A stretch of 64,000 nucleotides of DNA from Marinomonas sp. IMCC 4694 (lineage in GTDB: Bacteria; Pseudomonadota; Gammaproteobacteria; Pseudomonadales; Marinomonadaceae), in assembly GCF_008122525.1 (NCBI RefSeq), contig NZ_VSRV01000001.1, positions 1,860,001 through 1,924,000 of the forward strand. Direction: 5' to 3'. The translations under genes were made by a program, and so were the position numbers. The notes under the pieces were generated by a model. That model was not told where the DNA came from. It ran no database searches and saw nothing but the letters and a program-made list of their open reading frames with translations. This document shows, in pieces, positions 54,678-63,203 of the stretch. Each line of letters begins with the position of its first letter. Within the stretch, counting starts at the first letter, position 1.

Positions 54678-55250
54678 TTACTTCTCAGCGCGCCCCGCGA
54701 ATTTGCGTTCTTCCACGTTTACTTTGATGCGGTCGCCGGTGGAGATATGTTCTGGCACTTGAATAATCGCACCTGTCGATAATTTAGCCGGTTTGTTACG
54801 AGACGTAGCCGATGCGCCTTTAATAGAAGGGTCTGTTTCAACCACTTCTAGCTCAACGTTAGTCGGCAGTTCAATCACGACAGGCACATCGTTTACTAAA
54901 ACCACTTGAATGCCTACCGTGTCTTCGTTTACAAATAGAATTTCTTCTTCAACGGCACTCTTGTTCAAGCTGTATGGCGTGTAGTCTTCGTTGTCCATGA
55001 AAACGTATTCGTCTCCATCAGAGTATGAAAACATGACCTGACGGCGAATCAAGTCGGCAAGATCGATCATGTCGGAATCTTTAAACGTCTCATCCAATTT
55101 GCGACCACTTACCACATCGTACATGCGCATACGATACAAACTGCCACCGGCTCGACCTTGCGGTACAGAACGCTCAATGTCTTTCACTATGTAGGTTTTA
55201 TTATCATAGCTAATCGCGATATTTTTTTTGATCTCACTGGCCTTAGGCAT
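54678..55250 (-). CDS. yeiP: Elongation factor P-like protein (YeiP/EfpL)
   Basis: The 190-aa protein has the three-domain EF-P fold. The loop at the tip of domain I reads SVPQGRAGGSLYRMR, the YeiP type with an unmodified Arg-containing tip rather than the modifiable Lys of EF-P. YeiP-type factors relieve ribosome stalling at proline-rich and other sites. The C terminus has STGDRIKVNVEERKFAGRAEK. It is monocistronic. Confidence 0.93.
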   Translation of the reverse strand: MPKASEIKKNIAISYDNKTYIVKDIERSVPQGRAGGSLYRMRMYDVVSGRKLDETFKDSDMIDLADLIRRQVMFSYSDGDEYVFMDNEDYTPYSLNKSAVEEEILFVNEDTVGIQVVLVNDVPVVIELPTNVELEVVETDPSIKGASATSRNKPAKLSTGAIIQVPEHISTGDRIKVNVEERKFAGRAEK

Positions 55251-55369
55251 TTTTTTGCGTCCTAAAATTACGTTCTATAAAGATAAACAGGGTCATTAAA
55301 TTCATTGCAATTTTGAAAGGCTGATCCTAATCCAGTTTGACAAAGTTCGCTAGCCAATACACAAAGATT

Positions 55370-55407
55370 TCATCGACAAATCGTGAAAATACACACTTTG
55401 TCGATGA
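55370..55407. repeat. Inverted repeat downstream of the carboxypeptidase gene
   Basis: TCATCGACAAA (55370-55380) pairs with TTTGTCGATGA (55397-55407), about 32 bp after the minus-strand stop at 55439. It may be a weak terminator or mRNA-stabilising hairpin. Confidence 0.5.
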
Positions 55408-55438
55408 TTTATCGTTATCGATCACGGAACTACGAGGC

Positions 55439-56593
55439 TTAGTCTGTCGCCTTCATATGTGGACTCATAATCACGTGATAGATGGGATACAGCACATCAG
55501 CACCTAAGATCTTAGAACGCTCAGGAGACCAGCCAACCACGTCATCCGGTAAATTCTGATTATCTTTAAAAGGCATCTCTAAAGTGAAAGACAAGCACTT
55601 GTAAGTTTCACCCACCCATTTGGTCGCAACGGTCAAATTGGCTTCGCCAAATTGATCTGGCGTGTAGCCAATCTCCGTTTGAAAATCGGGGCTGACCGAC
55701 ACAAACATGTCTTTAAACAAGGCCTCCATGGCTTTCATGCGGCCATCGAAAGACGGTACACCTTGGCAGCCATCCACAAAATTTACGGGCAGGGCCTCAT
55801 CGCCATGAATGTCTAAAAATAGGTCTACACCGGTTTCGGCCATTTTTTTCTGCACGGCCAACACTTCTGGGCTGAACTCTGGAGTGGGGTTTTTCCACTC
55901 ACGGTTTAAATTCACGCCTTTAGAATTTACGCGTAGATTGCCATGTACAGCGCCATCTGGGTTCATGTTCGGAACCACGTAAAAACGACATTGATTCAAC
56001 AAGGCTCGAGCGACCGGATGAGACTCGTCGAATAAACGCTCTAATAAACCCTCGATAAACCATTCCGCCATGGTTTCACCTGGGTGTTGACGCGCAATAA
56101 TCCAAATATTTTTCGCCAGCCCTTGGGTTTTGCTGATTTCCAACAAAGTGATGTCGCGCCCTTCTGCGGTTTCACCTAGATGATCCGTAATACAATCTTC
56201 GTGACTGGCAGCCCATGCAATCATGTCTAAATGACGCTCGTAACTGTATGGCGCAAAATACGCGTAGTACACGCTGTCTTGTTCGGGCTGATGGGTAATC
56301 ACTAGCTTGCCATCGACGTATTCTGTTGGTACGCGAAACCAATCTTCACGATCGTAAGACGCTACCGCTTGATAATCTACCCAACCGCCTGGGTAAGCTG
56401 CGTCGCTGGCGTTCTCGAATTGAATGACGCATTGTTCGCCCATGCCGCCTTGTAAGCGAAAATAAAACCACTGTAAAAATTTAGAGTTTGTATCATTAGG
56501 GATCTTTACTCTAATATTGTGCGGCTCCGCAGCATCAATAACGGAGATATTACCGCCATCAAACGCACTACTGATCTTGATTCGGCTGGTCAT
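55439..56593 (-). CDS. M14 family zinc carboxypeptidase (cytosolic carboxypeptidase-like)
   Basis: The 384-aa protein has an N-terminal beta-sandwich (about residues 1-115, with FYFRLQGGMGEQCVIQFENA) followed by an M14 peptidase domain. The zinc ligands are in ARQHPGETMAEW (HxxE) and DIHGDEALP, with NMNPDGAVHGNLRVNSKGVNLNREW for substrate binding and the catalytic Glu in FTLEMPFKD. This is the bacterial relative of the cytosolic carboxypeptidase family; no secretion signal is seen. The substrate is unknown. Confidence 0.9.
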   Translation of the reverse strand: MTSRIKISSAFDGGNISVIDAAEPHNIRVKIPNDTNSKFLQWFYFRLQGGMGEQCVIQFENASDAAYPGGWVDYQAVASYDREDWFRVPTEYVDGKLVITHQPEQDSVYYAYFAPYSYERHLDMIAWAASHEDCITDHLGETAEGRDITLLEISKTQGLAKNIWIIARQHPGETMAEWFIEGLLERLFDESHPVARALLNQCRFYVVPNMNPDGAVHGNLRVNSKGVNLNREWKNPTPEFSPEVLAVQKKMAETGVDLFLDIHGDEALPVNFVDGCQGVPSFDGRMKAMEALFKDMFVSVSPDFQTEIGYTPDQFGEANLTVATKWVGETYKCLSFTLEMPFKDNQNLPDDVVGWSPERSKILGADVLYPIYHVIMSPHMKATD

Positions 56594-56630
56594 TCATTCT
56601 TCCTTAACAATCAAACATTGGTTCTAAATT

Positions 56631-57146
56631 ATGGCAAGTTTACCTATATTCATCACGGCTGTCGCCAACTCTTCCGATGATCCCGCGTTCCCTTTGATGT
56701 TCACTTGGTCTACCCACGAAGCGCAGGTCAAAGAAGTGCTGGTTATTCCCGATGACGAGTGGCTGGAGTCACACAGCATAGAGCCAAACGTGCACGACCT
56801 AGACGAGCAGCAACTCTACGAATTTGGTTTTGAAGCCAGTGACATTTTAGCAGAATGGATAAACGAGTTTGATACCGATGTCATTTATGGACTGGACCCA
56901 GAATTAATAAGCCAACTCGTGGAAGCCACTTACGACGTTAAAGGGTTAGAACCCAGTTTCGAAGTTCAAGGTATTCATGCATGGTTTGAAGAGCGCGACG
57001 TCAATCTAAATGACGCTATTACCGAACAAGGCAACCACACCCCGTTGCATTTGATGGCGCCAGACGAATTAATCATTCAATTATTGAACATTGCCGTCGA
57101 ACATGAGCTCATTAACCCAAGCGACATTCCAGCGGTCGAACAGTAA
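56631..57146 (+). CDS. Acidic protein of unknown function
   Basis: The 171-aa protein is strongly acidic (DDEWLESHSIEPNVHDLDEQ, ILAEWINEFDTDVIYGLDPE) with no signal peptide, membrane helix or cysteines. The regular pattern suggests a folded alpha/beta protein. It is divergent from the carboxypeptidase with a 37-bp gap, so the promoters overlap. I do not recognise the family. Confidence 0.7.
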   Translation: MASLPIFITAVANSSDDPAFPLMFTWSTHEAQVKEVLVIPDDEWLESHSIEPNVHDLDEQQLYEFGFEASDILAEWINEFDTDVIYGLDPELISQLVEATYDVKGLEPSFEVQGIHAWFEERDVNLNDAITEQGNHTPLHLMAPDELIIQLLNIAVEHELINPSDIPAVEQ

Positions 57147-57230
57147 GCTGACGGTAGAGTCTTACTGTGCAGAGACTAGCGGCATCGAACCCCGCTATGA
57201 AAATCCTGTTCGACATCGTTATTTTTTAGT

Positions 57231-57255
57231 ACCCTGCGCTTCTTTCACGCAGGGT
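57231..57255. repeat. Hairpin in the leader of the lipase gene
   Basis: ACCCTGCG/CGCAGGGT with a 9-base loop ends about 11 bp before the chosen lipase start, so its second arm overlaps the likely ribosome binding site (AGGG). It may dampen translation or end the upstream message. Confidence 0.45.
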
Positions 57256-57265
57256 GCCTAGCTTA

Positions 57266-58138
57266 ATGACGTCAAAAATATCGAGTCTTATTTTGTGTTT
57301 GCTGATGATGTTGCCATGGTCGTTGACTTATGCCTCGTTGGATTTTTCTCTTGTTCAGCGCTTCGCAGTATTATCAGACGACACCTACCTTGACTCAGCC
57401 GAATTAGCACAACGCCTTGACGCACAAGATCAACGACTCATTCATCAATCACTCATCACACAGTCTCAGGTCAGTTATTTTTTAAGTGACGAAGGCGGCA
57501 CACAAACTATTGCTATTCGAGGTACTGCGAACCTTGAAAACGCCATGCTGGATTTAAATATTGCTCTCAACCCCAACGCCACCTTGGGAATTAAGTTACA
57601 TCAAGGTTTTGATGCCGGAGCCAAAGCGGTTTATGACGACATTAAGCCTTTCTTAGACAGACACTCACCCATTCATCTCACAGGGCACAGCTTAGGTGGT
57701 GCGATAGCGGTGATTTTGGCGCTTTACCTCCAGCAAGATGGCTATGACGTGACGCAGGTAGTGACTTTTGGTCAACCCAAAGTCACTAATGTTACGGGCG
57801 CGAACCGATACAAGGCATTGCCTTTGCTTCGAGTGGTCACATTAGAAGACATTGTGCCTCTTGTACCACCCATTAGTCCTTTACAAATTAAAGAGTTAGA
57901 TATTTTCTGGCACATAGGAGAAGAGATTATCTTGATGGACAAACAAACGTATTCTCAAACCAATGGCGTAAAAGCCATGTTACGAGCAACAAAATTTACC
58001 ACATCGATACCAAGTGATAAAAACCTGAATGCGCATCGCATGAGCACTTATCTGACACTATTAGAATCCCTTCAAACGACACCTAAAAAAGTGCCGTACA
58101 AAACGAACATTAATGTCTTTGGCTTCTCATTCGATTAG
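57266..58138 (+). CDS. Secreted class 3 lipase-like alpha/beta hydrolase
   Basis: The 290-aa protein has a signal peptide (ISSLILCLLMMLPWSLTYA) and a lipase class 3 domain. The nucleophile elbow is TGHSLGGAIAV, the Asp is likely in VTLEDIVPLVPP and the His in NAHRMSTYL. It resembles fungal-type triacylglycerol lipases found in bacteria. ATG 57266 is preferred over GTG 57254 because it fits the AGGG at 57251. Its 3' end overlaps the convergent Hsp70 gene by four bases. Confidence 0.85.
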   Translation: MTSKISSLILCLLMMLPWSLTYASLDFSLVQRFAVLSDDTYLDSAELAQRLDAQDQRLIHQSLITQSQVSYFLSDEGGTQTIAIRGTANLENAMLDLNIALNPNATLGIKLHQGFDAGAKAVYDDIKPFLDRHSPIHLTGHSLGGAIAVILALYLQQDGYDVTQVVTFGQPKVTNVTGANRYKALPLLRVVTLEDIVPLVPPISPLQIKELDIFWHIGEEIILMDKQTYSQTNGVKAMLRATKFTTSIPSDKNLNAHRMSTYLTLLESLQTTPKKVPYKTNINVFGFSFD

Positions 58139-60855
58139 TTGCTCAGCCGTAAACCAATAGGCAGCGTTTCGCCAACAAGTGCATTCAACTCATCGCTGTT
58201 GATTTCAACGTGACTTTCCAAGCGCTCCAGCCATTGTGCTGGGCATTTGTCTTTTTTGAGTTTATTAGCGATTTTTTTGCGATAACCACCGAGCGCTTGT
58301 GATTCGCCAACACTCACCTGACTCATCAATACGGCAGCAAGACCTGCTTGCTTGCGCTTCTTCCAGTCTTCTTTTAGTACCAAATCCAATATACCAAATA
58401 GCGGATCTTCACTGATACGATGACCTTGATCATCCAACAACAAATGACGTGACGCAATGCGCCCAATTGTCCACCATGCCGTATCCGGCTCAGAGGTTTT
58501 GCTCAAACGTTTGAGCAACCAGTCTATTGTCATGGCTTTATCGTCGGCAGAAATTTTTTCTAATGCACCGACCAAGCGAATAAGATCGTCGCTGGATTTA
58601 GTGGTCAGTGCCTTCATTTTATCTCGTGAACGCTGACCTGTCGGTGAATAATATTGGCTGAATTGTTTAAAACAGTCTTGTTGTTGCTTTGTCGTCAAGC
58701 CACCCGCAATACGCCGAAATAAGGTCCAGTATTGCCCCCAGACAGGCGCACTATCGAATTGAGTGCCTGCCTTGGTGCTGTTTACAACCTGTTGAACCCG
58801 TGTCATATCTTCAGCCGCGCCAAAACCAGGGCGCAGGCAATACCCTATAAGCTGAAGCCACTGGCGCTCATGTTGGGCACTTTTCGTGCGTCCTGATTTA
58901 ACGCTCAGCAATTTATCCACCAAACGACGTGACGTAGCTAAGTTCCAGTCATCACGATTGCCCAGTAGCTGATCTAAGTCTTGTTTCAGCGATTTCACTA
59001 AGTCCGGATATTGCTTTTGGCCCGCATTGGAAAAACATTTTGCGAGGTGCTCTTCCGCTTGCCCCATGTGAGCATGCAGTAAGCCAGACGATAACTGATT
59101 GGCGTCTTGGTCATTATCAGCCGACACCATGGCAGACTGGGTAGAAAAGTCCAACCGCCATTCATCCCGTTGATTCTGGGCGTTTAACATTACTTGCAGT
59201 ACCCCCACTTCCGTCATTTGAACCGAAAGCGTCACAGAGACTTCTGCCGTATCGACCGACGCGTCTAATTCTGTCATTAAGGTGGAAATATAATGCAGTC
59301 CTTCTGGGCCACGCACCGCTCCGATGGCACATTCAAAGTGGTCATCCGAACGATATAAGGGAAACTGAACATGCTGGCCCAATGTGACAGTGAAGGTTTC
59401 ATCCAAAGTGATCACATCGCCTTTTAAGGTATCTTTTGGCAAAATACCGACGAATTGATCGTCGCCCACTTTGAGGTACAAACTGTGTGCCACGCCACTT
59501 TCAATTCGAACCGCCGCTCCAGCTAAGGAATGCAAATACGCCACCGCGCCCTTTGCAACGGCGTCATTTGGCTCATCGGCCACACACGCTAATAAAGACT
59601 GTGTTGACCATTCATGTAACTGCTCCAATAATCGTTTTTTTAATATTGGACTGTTAAATAAACCGCCATTAAATAACACGGCATCAGGCATCATTGAACC
59701 GGTTGCCGCAAAAATAGCTTCTTTGTGTTGAGATAGAAACGTGGCTAAATGACGCGTAAAAGCAGGGTCTGATTCATATGGCAAACCCAAGGTATGCATG
59801 GCGTAATCGCTTTTTTGCACCGGCTCATCGAGTGACACTAAGGGAAAAAAACCAGCTTGAACTTGCTCGTACAATGCGCCTTTATCCACGGAGAATTTTT
59901 GCGAACCGCCAATTAAACGACTACCACCACCCAATACGGTGATGGTGAGGGAATCTGGTGCATCGTCACTTAATAGAGTTTCTTTGGCCTGTCGTGTTTG
60001 CTGAACTAACGCCGCCAAGCGCGTTGCCGATAACGCAGAAATTTGTTTTGGATCAAGCTGAAACGCCAAGGCTTGATCCAAATTATCACCACCCAACAAT
60101 AGATGCTCACCCACCGCGATGCGTTTCAGCGACACTGAAGACGAACCAGGCCGAATGGCCACTAAACTAAAGTCGCTGGTACCACCACCAATATCGACGA
60201 CTAAGAGCATTTTTCTATCGACTAGCGCCGCCAACGTCTCATCATTATTGATGTAGTGATAGCACGCGGCCTGCGGCTCTTCGAGTAAATATAATTGAGT
60301 GAGGCCAGCCAATTGTGCCGCTTCCAGCGTTAAAGCACGGGCCTCTTCATCAAATGATGCGGGTAAGGTTAACGCGATCGACTGAGACTCTAATGGCGCA
60401 TCGGCGAAGCGATGATTCCAGCATTGTTTGATGTGGGTTAACACTATTTGACTGGCTTGTAAGGGACTGAGTTTTTTCGTAAATTCACTGCCCCAAGGCA
60501 AAATCGCCGAACGACGGTCAACTTGACGATGACTCAACCAACTTTTCGCACTTTGTATTAACTGCCCAGCTCGGCGCTGCCCTAAGGCCAGCGCCCCCAC
60601 CCCCACCACTCGCTCTGTATCATGATGACGCCACGGCAAAACGGGGATTATCTTTCCCGCTTCATCACTCGCCAACACATAAATAGCGCTTGGAAGATGG
60701 TTAAACTCTTGCACGGAACCATCTGCCATAACTTGTGGTATAGGCAATAGTTGAGGTGATTCGCTGTTAGCTTCCTTGGCATCGATAGCACAATAAGCAA
60801 CGACGCAATTGGTCGTTCCTAAATCGATGCCGACACGATAAGTTGGTTGTACCAT
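58135..60855 (-). CDS. Long Hsp70-family protein (second of a tandem pair)
   Basis: The 906-aa protein has an Hsp70-type ATPase domain: phosphate-1 GIDLGTTNCVVAY, connect-1/EEPQAA, phosphate-2 VVDIGGGTSDFSLV and GGDNLDQAL. Unlike DnaK, the region after ~residue 500 is not a standard substrate-binding domain and lid; a helical C-terminal extension (LGNRDDWNLATSRRLVDKLL and WWTIGRIASRHLL) replaces it. It lies two bases after the shorter Hsp70 gene and is always-paired-looking with it and the DUF2760 gene. Client and role are unknown. Confidence 0.87.
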   Translation of the reverse strand: MVQPTYRVGIDLGTTNCVVAYCAIDAKEANSESPQLLPIPQVMADGSVQEFNHLPSAIYVLASDEAGKIIPVLPWRHHDTERVVGVGALALGQRRAGQLIQSAKSWLSHRQVDRRSAILPWGSEFTKKLSPLQASQIVLTHIKQCWNHRFADAPLESQSIALTLPASFDEEARALTLEAAQLAGLTQLYLLEEPQAACYHYINNDETLAALVDRKMLLVVDIGGGTSDFSLVAIRPGSSSVSLKRIAVGEHLLLGGDNLDQALAFQLDPKQISALSATRLAALVQQTRQAKETLLSDDAPDSLTITVLGGGSRLIGGSQKFSVDKGALYEQVQAGFFPLVSLDEPVQKSDYAMHTLGLPYESDPAFTRHLATFLSQHKEAIFAATGSMMPDAVLFNGGLFNSPILKKRLLEQLHEWSTQSLLACVADEPNDAVAKGAVAYLHSLAGAAVRIESGVAHSLYLKVGDDQFVGILPKDTLKGDVITLDETFTVTLGQHVQFPLYRSDDHFECAIGAVRGPEGLHYISTLMTELDASVDTAEVSVTLSVQMTEVGVLQVMLNAQNQRDEWRLDFSTQSAMVSADNDQDANQLSSGLLHAHMGQAEEHLAKCFSNAGQKQYPDLVKSLKQDLDQLLGNRDDWNLATSRRLVDKLLSVKSGRTKSAQHERQWLQLIGYCLRPGFGAAEDMTRVQQVVNSTKAGTQFDSAPVWGQYWTLFRRIAGGLTTKQQQDCFKQFSQYYSPTGQRSRDKMKALTTKSSDDLIRLVGALEKISADDKAMTIDWLLKRLSKTSEPDTAWWTIGRIASRHLLLDDQGHRISEDPLFGILDLVLKEDWKKRKQAGLAAVLMSQVSVGESQALGGYRKKIANKLKKDKCPAQWLERLESHVEINSDELNALVGETLPIGLRLSN

Positions 60856-60857
60856 GG

Positions 60858-62603
60858 TTACGCCTCCCTAACTTGAAACTCAATGGTCCAACTTAGGTCG
60901 GATTGGGTATCGTGAGCTTGCAGTAATAAGAGACCTAATTCCGTCACGCGGGCGGTTAGATACACTCGCACCATGTCGCCAGCTTGATAATGCCCTGCGT
61001 CCAACAAAATAGAGAACGGGCTAAGCTCATTTAATTGCCCTATTGAAAAAGACGCGATAGCTCGGCCGACTGAGTCAATATCGCTGTTATTTGATTGGAA
61101 AAAGCGGAACATCACACTTTCACCCACCACCAGCGAAAACTCATTCGGTAGCCTTTGCTCATCCGAGCCTTCTTCTAAACCAAAAGGGGCCACACAAATG
61201 GCATCAACCGGCGGCGCCATACCCGGAATTGCTGGCATTGGGCTCGCTACGCCAACGTAATAATTCGCCGCCAAACCACTTTTTACCTTAACCCCGCCTT
61301 CGGCCTGCACTTGGGCGTAATAAGTGGCGCCTTTTGCGACCGCATGATCTAAATGCGAGGGCGTCAGCATAGTCAGATTTTCTTGCCCCAACATGTGTAC
61401 CAGACGCGCTTCTAACGTACTGCGAATCACAGCCGCGTTAAACACACCGCCATTCAATAAAATTTTCGTCGGCTTAACATCATGTTGAGCAAGAAATTCA
61501 GTGATATGACGGGTGATGGCAGGGTCGCCTTCGTAGTCTAAATTGATCGCACTAAAACCACTGCGGGCGGTTTTTTGAGCTTGCTCACCAAACTGAACCA
61601 CAGGGAAAAAGCCATCAATTAAGAGTCGTTGGACATCTTGCTGGCTCAAGCGGGTTTTAATGCTGTTGTTAAACACACTGCGACCACGGCTTGGCACCAC
61701 CACACTGACCTCTGCAAGATCCACATTCGATAAGAGGCGCTCTTTGGCTTCACGACACGCCTGAGTTAAGCCACTGATCTGCCAAGGCTCAAGATGAGTG
61801 CCTTCTTGAGCCAGCTGGGCGGCAAGATGGTAAGTTAAAGTGAGATCCATATTATCGCCGCCAAGCAAAATATGCCGGCCTACGGCTACTCGCTCAAGAC
61901 CCAAAGCCCCGTCATTATCGACAGCCTGAATCAGCGATAAATCTGTGGTGCCACCGCCCACATCGACAACAAGAAGATGCTCGTTGACATCTAGGCTGTC
62001 GCTCCACTTTGGTTGATCGGACAGCCAAGCGTAAAACGCCGCCAGTGGCTCTTCGATGAGACGCGCTCGCAACCCAACCCGTTCTGCGCTTTGCTCGGTA
62101 ATCGCTCGTGCCGCCGGATCAAACGAAGCTGGCACCGTAATAACCACGTCTTGCTCGCTAATGGGTGCATTCGGAAATTGCTGCGCCCACGCATTGACAA
62201 GATACGCCAGCAAATCTTGAGTGACCTGAGCAGGCGAAACTTTTTCCACTTCGGCCAAAGCATCGACAGGCAAAATGGGGTCATTCGCATTGACGCGAGA
62301 GTGGCACAGCCAACTTTTTGCGCTTTGAACTAGACGCCCGGCAGACTTAGCCCCTAATTCACGTGCTAACTGACCAACAACTGAAGGTGCTTTACCCCAA
62401 GGGAGTTGCAAGTCACTCTCTAAAAATTCAGTTTGATGCGGAAAATAGACAAACGAAGGTAATGAAGGCCGAGCATCCACTTGACCCGCTGCGATGAATT
62501 GAGGAATCAAGAGTTGTTGAATGTGACCAGTGTGTCCCGACGAGGCATAAAAGACAGCAGAATGCGTGGTACCTAGGTCAATACCGATAAAATACTTATC
62601 CAT
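60858..62603 (-). CDS. Short Hsp70-family protein (first of a tandem pair)
   Basis: The 581-aa protein has all Hsp70 ATPase motifs (GIDLGTTHSAVFY, VPASFDPAARAIT, IEEPLAAFYAW, VVDVGGGTTDLSLI, GGDNMDLTL, LLNGGVFNAAVI) and a short beta-rich C terminus instead of a full DnaK substrate domain. It shows the same insertions as its larger neighbour (KSWLCHSRV, KSWLSHRQV in the other), so the two arose by duplication. It follows the DUF2760 gene by three bases. Confidence 0.87.
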   Translation of the reverse strand: MDKYFIGIDLGTTHSAVFYASSGHTGHIQQLLIPQFIAAGQVDARPSLPSFVYFPHQTEFLESDLQLPWGKAPSVVGQLARELGAKSAGRLVQSAKSWLCHSRVNANDPILPVDALAEVEKVSPAQVTQDLLAYLVNAWAQQFPNAPISEQDVVITVPASFDPAARAITEQSAERVGLRARLIEEPLAAFYAWLSDQPKWSDSLDVNEHLLVVDVGGGTTDLSLIQAVDNDGALGLERVAVGRHILLGGDNMDLTLTYHLAAQLAQEGTHLEPWQISGLTQACREAKERLLSNVDLAEVSVVVPSRGRSVFNNSIKTRLSQQDVQRLLIDGFFPVVQFGEQAQKTARSGFSAINLDYEGDPAITRHITEFLAQHDVKPTKILLNGGVFNAAVIRSTLEARLVHMLGQENLTMLTPSHLDHAVAKGATYYAQVQAEGGVKVKSGLAANYYVGVASPMPAIPGMAPPVDAICVAPFGLEEGSDEQRLPNEFSLVVGESVMFRFFQSNNSDIDSVGRAIASFSIGQLNELSPFSILLDAGHYQAGDMVRVYLTARVTELGLLLLQAHDTQSDLSWTIEFQVREA

Positions 62604-62606
62604 GGT

Positions 62607-63200
62607 TTATACCTCGATTTCAGCAGGCGCCAGAATGTTTAAGCTGTCTGTGTTGGTGACTTTTGGCAAACGCGTCTCAGTGATTTTCCAACCGGGATGA
62701 ATCAAGGTACCAGAATAAGGCCCCTTGCCTTCTACCCGTCCTTCCAACTTGATTTGCTTGGCGTCGTAATCCGCTGAGACCTCTACGCGACTGTTTTCAG
62801 CCGCGCTGTTAACCACATCGATAGTGAAATGTTGATTTAACACTTTGGCGCAACCAGCATGAATTTGACGAGACGCTGCACCGACATCCGCATCGCTGTA
62901 GTTGTCGATACTTTCTTGCACGAAATCAATGAAACGTGCTTCTTGTTGCAGCAATTGCAGTAATTGATGCGCACCGTCGGCGTTTACCGTGTCCAACACT
63001 GGCGCTGCCACTTCAATTTCACGAATCACTTCAACCGTTTCCGTGATGACTTTTGGCTCAGATTCAAAGGCAAACAATTGGCCTTGGCTTGCTGTTTGAC
63101 AGCGAGCGGCATAATCGCCGCTCCCCATGTACTTGAAAAACTGGCCAAACGCGCCGAAGAAGCGCGGTAAAAAAGCAACTGGTTTAATTTTGTTTGTCAT
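62607..63200 (-). CDS. DUF2760 domain protein linked to the Hsp70 pair
   Basis: The 197-aa protein matches the DUF2760 family: a C-terminal domain with LQLLQQEARFIDFVQESIDNYSDADVGAASRQIHAGCAKVL (read in parts) and YSGTLIHPGWKITETRLP. The N-terminal ~45 residues are different. Members of this family typically sit next to two unusual Hsp70 genes, as here. Function is unknown; a cochaperone or client-adaptor role is inference from context. It starts three bases after the uup stop. Confidence 0.85.
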   Translation of the reverse strand: MTNKIKPVAFLPRFFGAFGQFFKYMGSGDYAARCQTASQGQLFAFESEPKVITETVEVIREIEVAAPVLDTVNADGAHQLLQLLQQEARFIDFVQESIDNYSDADVGAASRQIHAGCAKVLNQHFTIDVVNSAAENSRVEVSADYDAKQIKLEGRVEGKGPYSGTLIHPGWKITETRLPKVTNTDSLNILAPAEIEV

Positions 63201-63203
63201 AAT

